Notes: generated from the letters alone by a model not told the origin. A stretch of 53,112 nucleotides of DNA from Basidiobolus meristosporus CBS 931.73 (GCA_002104905.1 MCFE01000610.1:1-53112), one strand, 5' to 3'; positions 8,405 to 19,199 are shown, numbered from the stretch's first letter. Translations and numbers: made by a program.

Positions 8405-8890
8405 AAGGATAAACGGAGCCTCCTCTTGTGTATCCTTAACGTTGTCAATCCTATACCACCATTTGTCGTTCATCATCAAAAGGCATCACCACCACCTGCC
8501 TTCCTTCATCAGGAGACGAATGAGTGGGCTACCTATGTGTAACACTCAAAATTCCCTCGAACAAACTAAGAATGCACTCAATATTTATAGCCTCAGTGTA
8601 ACAGAAACTGCAACACTTTGTTTACGCCTAGATCGCACTCAACGTATTCCACGTAAGTCTCGCTATGATACTAATGGAAGTGAGCAGGCAAAGCATCCGC
8701 GCCACATATGCAGGCCAACACTAGTCATCCTGGTGTTATTGAACAATACAAGGATCAGCAGTTTCCCCTAAAAAAGAGGTGCTTAGCCCAAAGGCAATTT
8801 GGAGTGAATGCGATACTACGGTATATAGTATAAAATATTCCGCTTCATCATCATGGTAGCTCAGCCTGTCTCTCCTTACAAGCCGGGCTA
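8405..8890. repeat. Duplicate of the block at 5640-6130; no secure gene
   Basis: See 5640-6130. The open frame here extends to 8771 and carries three or so residue changes relative to its duplicate. Confidence 0.5.
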
Positions 8891-8955
8891 ATTCCCTATA
8901 AAATCGCTTGTAATGCTTACCTTATTCATCAGGCATACACACAAAAGCACTCACA

Positions 8956-9366
8956 ATGCGATTCAATACCGTTTTCTGCTCCTTAGCCATGGCACTGCTA
9001 GCCTGCACGTCAACTTCAGCACAATACTCCAGTGCGCTACTAAGTATGCCATCAGTATATAACTCAACTAGCCACAACCAGTGAGGCTTACTAACCAAAT
9101 ACTTACAATGTAGAATTGGTGAATACTCCTGAAGATACCGCACAGCAACTACCATTCTCAGCTGGCTCATGCCAACGCGTGACCTACTGCCAGCATCACC
9201 CCGGAATCACCTAGCACCTGCGCCCAAGCAATCCTGTATCCTTCTCTGCAAGATTGTAACAATCGCAGGAACAGGATTGCTGCTATAACATCCAATCAAC
9301 TCGAGGTACATATCGCGAAGAACGGAAAAGAAGTGACTGTTGGAGCAGTAAGAATATCTGTTAACT
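8956..9366 (+). pseudogene. Family B secreted protein, broken copy 5 (intron type)
   Basis: Exon 1 (8956-9043), the 70-base intron (9044-9113, GTATGC to TAG) and the exon 2 start match the intact 6199 gene. A 14-base deletion between 9184 and 9185 (the segment tttggaccggtgga of the paralogue) shifts the frame and brings in TAG at 9212-9214. The rest of the family sequence is kept to TAA at 9364-9366, so the lesion looks recent. A TATAAAAT box lies at 8897-8904. Confidence 0.85.
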
Positions 9367-9451
9367 AATGCTCAATAAACCGCATTGTTTAGCCAAGAGA
9401 TACACATAATGCTCAAGCGTACAGACTGGTGAACGAAAACCTGGAATATGC

Positions 9452-9712
9452 CTACACATCACTCTGATTATCCAGCAAAAGGTGAATGGAGTGTATCCAC
9501 CATAGCCTCCATATACACCATAGCAACCATAACGTCCTTGTCCTCTGTATCTCCCCCGCCCACCGTCTATATCTACCCCATAGCTTCAGGATTGCTCTCC
9601 TCTTCTTTGAATCCTTGGTGGACACCTTATTTGCCCGAGAGTCTAACGAAACGTATAGAATGTCTTTGATATAGTGCCGAATGTTCTGCGCATCCTCTTC
9701 CTTCCTCAACAA
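9452..9712 (-). pseudogene. Family A type II remnant
   Basis: Minus-strand pieces match the family in order: KEEDAQNIRHYI, then ILK/LWGRYRRW, and in another frame GRYGCYGVYGGYGGYTPFT followed by FCW. The signal peptide is missing upstream of the KEEDAQ motif, and frameshifts separate the parts. The tail ends in TPFT rather than CDWGC, so this is a second subtype, also seen as a stub at 6755-6800. It is convergent with the broken family B copy at 8956-9366. Confidence 0.75.
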
Positions 9713-10289
9713 CCCGCATCCCGTTATATAGCACTGGTTAATTACCCCACATTAGCTCGATTCTTCTCTATAACGCAAACTCATAAATCCCTCTTTGTGA
9801 TAATATTGACTCTACAAGATGTTTATTCACTTGCCATAACCATCTTCTAAGCTTAGGATGCGCTAGTTTTAGGTTCAAACACAGCGGCTATCAAGGCTTC
9901 ACAAGCAGGCGTTCGTTTAGATTCCTACGCATAACTGGCTCTCCTTTAAACTTTACCATTACCTCGTCATTGTCCATTGTTAGCTCCTGCAACCCATGCG
10001 TCACTGAGAATACCTCGCACATGACGCTCTATGGATACGGTCCTGGTCTTGCACCATGGTTTGCACAATAGTATCAGGCCATTGTCCTTTTATAGTCCAA
10101 TATGATCAAATGATGACTTGAACAATGTTCCTTTGTTAGAACTGGATTTCTACCATTGTTTATATGGATTGGGGAATGGGAACTGAGTCACCGCTCTGTT
10201 AGAGAGGGGCTTACTTGCTATTACGGTGAGTTGAACGTAAATTGGGAATATTTAATGGGGCATTAGCTTATATATATGACTAATTGATA
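9713..10289. other. No gene recognised
   Basis: No convincing frame. Part of it (about 9,915-9,960, 'cataactggct.tccttt') resembles 10,785-10,825, so it may be an old duplicated flank. Confidence 0.4.
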
Positions 10290-10620
10290 TGAGTCAAATG
10301 ATGTAGTACATTCCGGAAACAACCGCCGCAGTTCACTCGCTCATGGAAATAAACCACCATGCAATCAAGCAAAGAGATTTCAATATTAAATCAAGTTGAG
10401 CAAAGGATATTTGGATTGAATGCAATACTATGGTATATCGTACAAAACTCATCACTGCCCGAGAGAATCTGATCAAATGTATCCCTTGAAGGATGTTTGC
10501 TCAGTGGGTCCTTAGCAGAGCGCAAGCTACGGGGAGTTGTCCACGCATTGTGAATATTTATTGCTCGCTTTTTCCTCTTGTATTAGATGGCGGTTAATTG
10601 ACATCGCATCTAGGAAGCTT
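10290..10620 (-). pseudogene. Decayed family A promoter and N-terminal remnant
   Basis: 10,290-10,400 matches the upstream block at 5161. 10,446-10,560 matches the pro-region and start of family A on the minus strand ('ctgcccgagagaatctgatcaaa', 'agcgcaagct.cggg.agttg'). 10,575-10,620 matches the region just upstream of family A promoters ('ttgacatcgcatctaggaag'). The reading frame is not kept. The order is rearranged compared with intact copies. Confidence 0.55.
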
Positions 10621-11076
10621 TACAGAACTGATGAGTCTCATCAACACTGCATGTCGCATTCAAACACCAAATGTCTGTCTGTCTTCATTTGAAATGAATA
10701 TTAGAGGGAAAGTGCATTGTATGAATGCGGATCAATCAACATTTAGCATGACGCTTATATTTACAACTAAGCCATTATCAAGTCTCGTATAACTGGCTTC
10801 CCCTCAAATTTGCCACTGCAACCATGAGGCGAGCATTGTTGTTCTGCAGTAAATGCCACGCTACGATCAGTGTGCAAGATTAGAACTGGATGTTGATAAG
10901 GCGCTAGCAAGGCTAGGAGGCTATCACATTTAGGTACTCAGACCAGTTAACAGCCCCAACTATACGGAATGGCATTTATTTAGTTTGAATTGGCGACGGA
11001 TGCGCTTGCTTCATATATGCTCAACATATTAGTTTATGCATTGCGGATATTGAATGCTGCTTGGTAAACCTGGAGC
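10621..11076. other. No gene recognised; faint family A traces
   Basis: Near 10,990-11,060 there are weak matches to the family A pro-region (ggcgacggatgcgcttgct, then 'attgcggatattgaatgct'). Otherwise nothing is seen. Confidence 0.35.
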
Positions 11077-11361
11077 TCAAACAATATCCGCCTCTCCCTT
11101 TCTCGCCATATCCTTCTTGGAGTTCTGTTCCTTAGGAGCCAACATCTTCACAGGTGCAACTATATCCACAATGTCCTCTATTGCTTCAAGTCCTTGTGCC
11201 CAATAAATACTCCCCCTTCTTGCTTCTTCTTTCCTGATGTATTTGGGCTTTTTTTTGCTAAAGTAGAGCAAATGCGGTTCTACAGAGCAAAATCGTAGAA
11301 TGTTGTAGTGTCTTTGTTGCTTTGACACAGTGATATGTGATGTACTTGGCATCACACTCAT
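11077..11361 (-). CDS. Hypothetical 94-residue ORF
   Basis: An open frame with ATG at 11,361, divergent from the 333-residue gene 67 bases away. The C-terminal half is charged and looks protein-like (RKEEARRGSIYW, then DIVDIVAP, KMLAPKEQNSKKDMARKG). No signal peptide, membrane segment or known domain was recognised. It could be a real short gene, the last exon of a longer one, or chance. Base composition is similar to the neighbouring gene rather than to the AT-rich repeats. Confidence 0.35.
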   Translation of the reverse strand: MSVMPSTSHITVSKQQRHYNILRFCSVEPHLLYFSKKKPKYIRKEEARRGSIYWAQGLEAIEDIVDIVAPVKMLAPKEQNSKKDMARKGEADIV

Positions 11362-11428
11362 ATGAACTATTTAAACAAGACCCGCTGTTTCTTTAGGTCA
11401 CATACACACCACTGTTTGCAACATATCC

Positions 11429-12430
11429 ATGCCCACAACTCCACTTTCCTCCGAGATATCTAAGCTGCTTATTGCACTACAGAATGTCTCTGATAGGGAT
11501 CAGCTATTTGAGCTCCTCCGCGTCTTCCTTGGCCTCCTTTTACGTGAAAAAGGCTTTGTGGATATTATACTGCGGGATTGTTTTCTGTCAGCTTTGCTAT
11601 CTGATGGGATCCGGAAAGATGGTGATATATCTACACCACCCCCAACTACACGATCTCTTATGAAAGGCAAAGAACCTTTGCTAACATCACCCTCATCACC
11701 AGTACCTTGTACTCAACCTCTCCCCTTCCAAGCCAATTCCTCCCTAGCACATTGTGCCCAAGCACTCCCCTCCCAAGCCAACTCCCCGCTGTTCCATCAT
11801 ACTCAAGCTCCCCCCTCCCAAGCTAATTCCTTGCTTGAACATCGTACTCAAGCTGCCCCCTCCCAAGCCAATTCCTTGCCGTCAAATAATTGTCAGGTAA
11901 AATGTGGTGCTAATCACTTCCTTCAGAAGTTGGCAGCAACAATCAAGCTTCATCAGGACTCTCCAAAGGATCTGAATCTAATTGCAGATCTTGATCCTTC
12001 CAAGCATTTTCAAGAAATACTCAATAGCCGACCTGCTTTGCCAGTGGTCCAGATTTCCAGGCTGAGCAATTCTGTGGAGCAGCTGAACGGTCTTGGAGAA
12101 CTGGCCCTAATTCTGTCTAACATCCGCCTTTATCGGCTTGGAAGTATTTATGTTGACTTTTGTAGGGGTCAAATTGCTGATAACCCAAGTTGGAGACGTT
12201 TGACCCGTATTGGTATTACCAGAAAGCTCCGCTCAGCCTTACGCGTGCAAGCCGCTGCATGCCATCAGCCACTTAACTACTCAGCTGTAAAGGCAAACCT
12301 AGAGAGAGGAGCATCTCTATATTGTCTTGCCAGCTTCTTGGGTCTTTTGGTTTTACAGTATACTGATACAGTAACCGCAAGAAGAATTAGCGAGCTGTCT
12401 CCTGGATGCTGGGAGCTGGTGATTCAGTAG
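11429..12430 (+). CDS. Hypothetical 333-residue protein with internal 15-residue repeats
   Basis: This is the longest open frame in the window and clearly not chance in such AT-rich DNA. Residues 1-60 look helical (LLIALQNVSDRDQLFELL, then RVFLGLLLREKGFVDIIL). Residues 68-94 are a Ser/Pro/Thr linker. Residues 95-154 are four 15-residue repeats with the core PSQANS. Residues 155-333 look globular, with LNGLGELALILSNIRLYRLG near 219-238, WRRLTRIGITRKLRSALRV near 255-273, and a hydrophobic stretch ASLYCLASFLGLLVLQY near 295-311. There is no signal peptide. I do not recognise the family. Its position beside transposase remnants leaves open that it belongs to a mobile element. The start is the first ATG after a TATTTAAA-like motif near 11,368-11,376. 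Confidence 0.65.
   Translation: MPTTPLSSEISKLLIALQNVSDRDQLFELLRVFLGLLLREKGFVDIILRDCFLSALLSDGIRKDGDISTPPPTTRSLMKGKEPLLTSPSSPVPCTQPLPFQANSSLAHCAQALPSQANSPLFHHTQAPPSQANSLLEHRTQAAPSQANSLPSNNCQVKCGANHFLQKLAATIKLHQDSPKDLNLIADLDPSKHFQEILNSRPALPVVQISRLSNSVEQLNGLGELALILSNIRLYRLGSIYVDFCRGQIADNPSWRRLTRIGITRKLRSALRVQAAACHQPLNYSAVKANLERGASLYCLASFLGLLVLQYTDTVTARRISELSPGCWELVIQ
11711..11890 (+). repeat. 45-base coding minisatellite, four units
   Basis: Four tandem 45-base units within the 333-residue gene, each encoding (T/A)QxxPxQANSxLxxx. Unit length is a multiple of three, so copy number can change without breaking the frame. Confidence 0.85.
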
Positions 12431-12966
12431 CTAGTTGACAACCCTGACACAAGGGGCTGTTTTGGTGAAAATGAGCAATATGAGCATCTTAACACTTGGC
12501 AGCTCTTTGTTTTTGAGAACTACTATCTATTATAGCTTTATTCAATAAATACCGTCAAGTGCTCTATGCAGCATATTGTCAGAACCAACCACACTAACAT
12601 CACGGAATACAGGCCAAGTACCATAGCTTTGCACTTATCATGCAAGATTACACATATATTAGTTTGTTTTAGAGTAAAATGCCGCCACTATTGACAAATA
12701 TTTTATATCCCTGTAAGTCTTGCCTCTGTAGATAAAGCCTCTATACTCTATGTATTATACAATTGCATGCGGACTTCTGTATGTTCTTAGTCCCTAATAA
12801 AAAACTAAACAAAATGCTAGCATAATGCCATCATAATATCCGCTGAATTCCAAATTAATCAAAACTGACAGTTATTGATATCTCATGTACTAGCTATTGA
12901 GCAGACTAGCAAGCATATTTTCCAGAAGGAGACTAGGCCAACTAACATCTATGCCAAGTTTGGTAG
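12431..12966. other. 3' flank, AT-rich, no gene
   Basis: No gene is seen. The region marks the drop from gene-like to repeat-like, AT-rich sequence. Confidence 0.5.
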
Positions 12967-14114
12967 CTAGCTGATAACTATGTTGACCAAAAATTGTAAC
13001 ATAATATTTGAACATGAAACACTGTGTGAATACCAGCAGAATACAAGCTGAAAATCAGATGAATTCCTAGTTTGTGATCTTTCATAGGGAGTATTGAGGT
13101 TTAGATAATAATAATGCATGTGAGTTATGGAGCAAGTTCCTTGGATCTTACACATTTGGCAGCAATACAGCCCATTGTGCCCACAATATCCAGCTATCTT
13201 GCTGATGGCCATGGTATCTCCAAAGCAGATAACAATGTGTGCATTGACTTGATGACCATTTACTAGAATTCCACTGGATAGCTTGCATCCTATTGTGGTG
13301 AAGTTCTGACAAGTTGAGTGCCTTGCAATGGTGGCATTCTCATCAGTGAGTGCCATCAACTGTGTGCACATGCTGGTATCAGGAGGATCTTTAGATCATA
13401 TGTTGACAGGTGCATTACAGTTGTCCATCTGTACCAGGCACATGGTAAGTTGCATCCCAAAATGATTTTAGCTAGAAGTAGTAGTAAATCCTCAAAGCCC
13501 CCATTACTCATATTGGGGGAAATGTGCCACCTCTCTAGCATTTATATCACTTCATTCACCAGTAAATGGATTAATGGGGTCACTTGGCTCCATTGAGTAT
13601 ACTCTGCATTTTGTTCAATGGCTGTTTTCTCAACACATATTGGGCTCTTACCAGTCTCATGCAGGGTAAAGTTGTGAGGAGAAGTGGGCTTAGAATATAT
13701 CAGAGAGCCATCTTCAGAGCTATCACCATATGGGCCATATTTGGAAGGCTAAGGTGAGCTGGAAGGTTGCACAGACTTGCCTGACTTATTTTTGGCAAAT
13801 TGGCACAAGCAGCCAGATGCTGTAATAGAAGTATGAAGAGGCTGGCAAGACATTTTAGGTGATATAGTGACTGATGAATGTTTATACATGGCTTGTATGG
13901 AAAAACACTGGCAGTGATCTTGGTAATATTTCCTGTGCTGTCTATGTGCCCCATGGCTGAGGGGCTTATTGTAATAACCACACAGTCTTTTTTTGCTGCT
14001 CTTATGGTGTTTTATCAGAGTAATCTTGTCCATGAGCCAAGTGGCTTGATATTTGACAATGTATTGCTGTTGTATCACTTTCTTGTCAATATTCATGAAA
14101 GTCAGGACAGTCAT
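12967..14114 (-). pseudogene. Tnp2-like (CACTA-type) transposase remnant
   Basis: The best part is 12,967-13,371 on the minus strand. It contains NAHIVICFGDTMAISKIAGY, then CGHNGLYCCQMCKIQG. This fits the Tnp2 transposase pattern GDxPAxxKxxGxxGHN followed by a Cys-x2-Cys pair that I know from fungal and plant CACTA-like elements. Upstream on the same strand (13,372-14,114) only disjoint frames remain, with AHRQHRKYYQD and a Cys-rich SGCLCQFAKN segment. No intact frame, terminal inverted repeats or target-site duplication was identified. It is an old, broken copy. Tnp2 identity rests on one motif block. Confidence 0.55.
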
Positions 14115-14321
14115 ATATGTGAGATATTGAATCTACATCAATGTAAGATTAAACCATGACTCACAATGCTAATCATTATCAATAAAGTTGTGGCACCACA
14201 TACTCACATATATGTAGTACTATATCCTCTTTGGTTTGACTTGCATCATATTATGCAGAAAAAAAAATAACCCAACTTTGACTGGTCCCCAACCAACCAC
14301 AGTGCAGACAGCAGCATAAGA

Positions 14322-15145
14322 ATGGTTGGACAACAGCTTGCTGCAATATTTAGTGCAGCAAGTGGAGCCGCATCCAAAAAAATCTGCATTGAAAGTGTAC
14401 TCACTGAAGATGATGATACAGACTCCTCAGCCTCTCAGTCAACTAGGCAGTTGGAAATATCTGGGGAGCCACAAGCTGACTATAAAGCTTAGGCAGATGG
14501 GAGTGTTGCAAATGGAGTATCACTGGTAGAAGACTGGCAATTGATCATTGTGACTACAGCAGCACTGGTACTTGCAAGTATATTATCAGCCCATATCGAA
14601 GCATTGAGAGGCACTTGTGGCAAGTGGCTAATAGAATAGATGCAAGGGCCCAGAGAAATCAGGAAACAGTTCAGGGACAGGATGAGTGGATACTGGGTGT
14701 AGAGCAATCAATATCCCAGGTAGAGAATGCTGCATTGTTGCCGCAAAGAAGGAACTTAAGCAGCTGTATGATATAGATCAGAATCAAGCTATTTCTTGAA
14801 ATAGCAGCAGTGGAATATCATTCAATTTCTAATGCACAACAACAGTGCCTAAAGATAAGGCCCACAGAAAAGCCTTTCTTAGCATGGGAGGGAGAGACTG
14901 TGAGAAACATACCAAAGATTCAATATCAAAAAACATTGAAGAGCCATCATACCGTTGAATGCAATGATAATGAGTGGGCAAATATTCAAGAGGCTATTAA
15001 AAATACTGCATACACTCATCTAAAGGCTGGCATACCTGAGGTTTTCAGGAACTATAGGACAGGCAGAGAGCACTTGACCTTCCCCATGAGCATTGTCCTG
15101 GATTCAAATAAGCAAATAGATCTTGGGGCAGCACTGAGATGCTAA
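14322..15145 (+). pseudogene. Decayed reading frame of unknown identity
   Basis: ATG at 14,322 opens 56 codons (starts MVGQQLAAIFSAASG, later an acidic Ser-rich TEDDDTDSSASQ) to TAG at 14,490. A second frame from 14,549 (CDYSSTGTCKYIISPYRSI, then ERHLWQVANRIDARAQ) runs to 15,145 with a single in-frame TAG at 14,774. The two parts read like protein, with a Cys...Cys...His pattern in the second. One frameshift and two stops would explain the breaks. It is divergent from the transposase remnant and might be the accessory gene of the same element. I do not recognise the family. Confidence 0.45.
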
Positions 15146-15339
15146 GAAGATATCTAAAGAATAGTAGAAACTATCCAGGGCAGAAGAACAATGGTGCCAT
15201 GGCTAAAAAACAGCAACTTCCTCATGAGCCCATTGTAAGTAGGACTGAAAGCCTGAAACAAATGGTAAAAAAGTGTCAAGTTGCTAGAACAGTGCTGTTA
15301 AGGGGAAAATAGGCAGAAACAAATGCACCAATGCAGTAC

Positions 15340-16800
15340 TTATCAAGGAAATAGCATAGTACACTACAGAAAGCACTCAGTCAAAGTAGTAGCAAAGAAC
15401 CTGGCAGTGGTGCAGCAAAAGAGAAAGGGAGAGTAAAGAAGTTCTACCCAAGCCAGCAGCCAAGAAGTGTGAGAAACAATCTGCAGTTCTCACCAATTGA
15501 CAACAACAACTTAGAACAGTCTGAATCTTGGAGTAGCCAAGAATAATTAGCAACAAGATAACAGCTGTTTTAACAAGAGCTGAAAGCACAGCCAGTTGAA
15601 CTACTCTCCAGTGAGGTAGATGTGCTTGTAGAGAAAGGCAATTTGTCTACCATAGCTTTCACAACCTCCACAGCCTCAGTTATATTCACAGTGGAGATCC
15701 TACTGGCAAGCAAAGCAACAATGTGAGGAAGTCTGAGGATTATTTCAATGCCTACAGTGGAATTTGGAACACAAATACACACACCAGGATGTTGCAGCAT
15801 TTCTTCAATAGCAGCAAGGATGAAAGTACACATGTATATTACAAGGAATTTTTACAAAGACTGGCAGTACGGTGCTGAACTTTCTATAGCTGGCTGAAGA
15901 CCAGAATGTTTGAAAACCAGTGAACAAACAATGGCATAAAGCCATAGGGTACCTGTCAAAGTCATGGCCAAAGGGTGTCAAGGCAGAAACCCTTATGAAA
16001 TGGAGTACTTTAATGGAGGTATTTGCTGTATGTGAGGTAAGGCTTAATGTTAGTGCTGGGTATAGGCACTTGTATAGGCCAGAACCATATCAAGAAGCTC
16101 AAAGTTGGAATTCATCTGTTTCTTAGCTGGTAATCAGCTGGCATTATATTTACATATTGCTGGTATTTTGCCAGTATATCCCCTTCAAATCCTCAATTGG
16201 AATTTTTGAGCTGGATAGCAGGCAGCTGATTACCAAGTTTGGTGTGAATGCTAGTTGGCATAGTCATCACCTGGAGAATATGTCTGCATATCTGCCTGAT
16301 AGCTAGTACCTGATGTGTTGAGAGTGGCCATTTTTGAAAAACTTAGAATTCAGCTGATATTATGATGATGTTCAGCTGGCCTTTTGTTAACTTTTCTTCT
16401 TAAGCAGTATAATCTACAACTTAGCTACATCAGACAATTCAACAGAGATAAACTAATTTGTATGCATAAAAAGTAAGTGGACTGGTGGACTTTGTAATCA
16501 AGGAGTGTGAAGTGAGGCAATAGCCAATCAATGTACACAAACAGACAAAATGATTGAGTGTCTGGGATCAGAAAGTGAGAGAAATGGCAAGGAACTAATT
16601 GAAAGCCACTTGTGAACCAATGAAATAAAAATATTTAGCTAAGCTTTTTGTGCAATGTGAAGTGCAATATTATTTGCACAGTTTTTGCATGGTGTCCTGA
16701 CAGCATCAGTACCTCTTGGTCACAGGATATAAATCTTGAGATGGCCTTCTGATGAGATCATCACAATTTATATCATAGTGCTTAGCATCTATAAGTGAGA
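15340..16800 (+). repeat. Left arm of a large imperfect inverted repeat (split)
   Basis: 15,340-15,870 and 16,640-16,800 match, in order, the reverse complement of 19,890-19,200. Shared landmarks include 'gagaaaggga', 'caacaagataacagct', 'ccagttgaactac' and, in the second part, 'gtacctcttggtcac'. The stretch 15,870-16,640 is not in the right arm and holds only short frames without recognised motifs. Confidence 0.7.
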
Positions 16801-16879
16801 ATTGCCAGAGATTAGGATGTACTTCACAGGTACTTTTAAGCATCCATTTTAGACTTGTTCTGATGGATAATGCCACACC

Positions 16880-17172
16880 ATATGATACCATAGGCTGCCA
16901 ATGGCACACAGCAGACCTAAATCTGGCCACAGACTGTAAAATATAACTGTACATATTCATACAAGGTAGCCTCTGTGCTTCACCCATTGTTTTAGAGAAA
17001 ATCTACTTTTTGACCTTTTTTTAGGGATGAAATTGTGCAAGATGTCCACAAGTGAGATAGAAATGAAGGCATGCATCTGATATTCAATACCCATGGAACT
17101 CTAACTCTAACTTTAGGGGGTTTAAGCATGCCATAAAAATGGATGGCACTATCTTAGTCCACTGGTACCATC
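16880..17172 (+). repeat. Left arm of palindrome centred near 17.2 kb
   Basis: Pairs with 17,236-17,540 in inverted orientation. The best-matching part is 17,055-17,172: 'ccactggtacc', 'atccatttttat', 'catgcttaaac' and 'atgccttcattt' occur in order on the opposite strand. Weaker pairing continues outwards through 'ttttgacc.ttttt'. About 65 bases separate the arms. Confidence 0.75.
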
Positions 17173-17235
17173 TGGCACTTTAAAGGCTTCAGATTAAATT
17201 TACCTTAAGGATAATATTCAAGTATAGTACTGGAT

Positions 17236-17540
17236 AGTACCAGTGGACCAAGATAGAGCTATCCATTTTTATAACATGCTTAAACTCCATGCAGCAAGAA
17301 TTAGAGTTCTATGAGTATCAAATGCTTGCCTTCATTTCTTTTGCACTTCTGAGCACCATGAATAACATTGACCCCAAAAAATGGTCAAAAGATGAACTTT
17401 CTGCAGCACAATAGGTGTAACACATGGGCTGCTATTTGTAAAGATGTGCAATTCTAACTCACAATCTATGGCAAAGTTTAGGATTGATTCATGTCTTTGG
17501 CACATGGTGGCACTATTTGACACTATCACACAGAGCAATA
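17236..17540 (-). repeat. Right arm of palindrome centred near 17.2 kb
   Basis: See the left arm at 16,880-17,172. The minus-strand open frame at 17,332-17,538 lies wholly inside this arm and is not called as a gene. Confidence 0.75.
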
Positions 17541-17699
17541 TTGTTCACATCAATCAAACAGCAATTTACACAAAAACATACAGCTCAGTTATTGATTGCC
17601 ATTTTCACTTTGAGCATCCACTAGCAGCTGTCAGAGAAAAAAATTGCCCACCTGACCAAAACAACGTTGTTATTCAACGCTATTAGATCAGTGATCATT

Positions 17700-18140
17700 G
17701 CTATTTTGGTGCCAGCATCAGCTGGCTGCAGCTAGGCAGTTACATTGCTTACATTACTATGGCATCACTGCAATATGAGCTAATAGCTCATATACTTATC
17801 ACCATTTTTGTTACAGCTGGTTACATTGCTCACATGGCTATCACATTATGATCTGAAGCTATTAGCTTGATTGTTCATTAACATTTGTGGTGTTGGCATT
17901 AACTGGCGGCAGTTAGATAAGTCCATTTTTCACATGACTTCAGCAAGATAACAATCTAAAACTACTGCCTCTGTTATCTATTTTCATACTTGGTGTGAGC
18001 ATTCACTGGCTGCCACCAGGCTTTACATTGCTCATATGACCAGAGAAACAGTATATTATGGGACAATTAGATCAAGAAATATCTTGCCATTTTTGGTGAG
18101 AGCATCCACTAGCTGCTGCCAGACAAATCTACCAATCACA
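17700..18140. repeat. Degenerate tandem repeat, period near 100 bases
   Basis: Five imperfect units begin near 17,716, 17,806, 17,897, 17,999 and 18,103. They share 'agcat.cactggctgc.gc.ag' and 'ttacattgctcacatg.c'. The mix of a ctgc/cactgg box and a cacatg box resembles the later satellite core, but the relation is uncertain. Confidence 0.5.
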
Positions 18141-19199
18141 TGGCTCAATCAGCAAAATATTCCAAAATTTGCATATCAGTTTTATAGAGGACTTGTTCCA
18201 TTGTACCCTGGCAGTGTGCGTGGCATGACACATGGTCTAAAAGAATAACTGGGTGCATTATTATAATAATTAATAGGCAAAATCATTCTTGGACAATATT
18301 GCACTATGTGGGACAATCATGCACATAATGCAACAATCTGACACAATAAGGATGGCATGGATGATTACACTAGTCCATAATAGCCATCCCACATTTGCAA
18401 TCCAATACCACCATGATAGCAGGTATAAGAAGGTATATGGATATATTTCTTTTGAAATAATTAGGAATCCACCTGATTATTAATGTATTGTGAACTAGTA
18501 CTTAGTTGAAAAGTGTACTTCAGATTGTTCACTTAGGAATTAGTTTATAATGTATATGCTAATTATTCAGAATTAATGAAGTACAAAATCTTAAGAAAAT
18601 TTGAAACTTGTCCAAATGAGCTGATACTTGGCACATGTACTCCTGAGAACCTCCAATAATGACCAAATTGCTATATTTACGTAGTCCTGCAATAAGTATA
18701 ATACTGTGTTGCAACTCAATAAAGTAGCAAGCAATTAACAGGTAAACCTTCTAATTCTCCAATTCACTTCCAATATATCTATCTAATATTTCAACAGTTT
18801 CTGCAGCATAAAAGGAAATATATGCATATCACACTATAAACCATACTGATACTTAACACTTTGGTTACCCTCATTCTAATTGGATGAAGTGTCAAAGTAG
18901 GATTGGCTTAAAAGTATCATAAAGCTTTAAGCCCCCAATTGGTCTAATGGCAAATATGCAGGCTACCTGATCTGCTGTCAAATATCCCATCTCTCCTATT
19001 AAGCAAACAATTCATAGAACCTAATGATTGGACCAGATGTGATGGTTGCATGTGAATAGTTAGGCAGATGCAAAACAGACCAAATAGCCGCACTGGTGTT
19101 GCAGATGATGTAGTAATATGCCAGGTGTGTATTTTTAGGGGTAAGTTTCAGGTGTGAGACTACTAAGATATTACTCTTATCTACACCCTATAGACAATG
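18141..19199. other. AT-rich, no gene recognised
   Basis: Only short frames of 60-70 codons without motifs. Nothing else seen. Confidence 0.5.

Larger units (their letters stand above)
6805..9520. repeat. Segmental duplication unit 3
   Basis: Collinear with 4060-6804 at an offset of about 2,745 bases. It carries the same order of elements: broken intronless family B, intact family A, family A remnant, non-coding block, intron-containing family B, and terminal family A remnant. Confidence 0.8.

Noticed and set aside
13318-13596. Plus-strand 92-codon frame opposite the transposase remnant
   Set aside because: It is antisense to the Tnp2-like motif block and shows no motif of its own.
17332-17538. 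Minus-strand 68-codon frame as a gene
   Set aside because: It lies entirely in one arm of the palindrome, and the matching frame is not open in the other arm.
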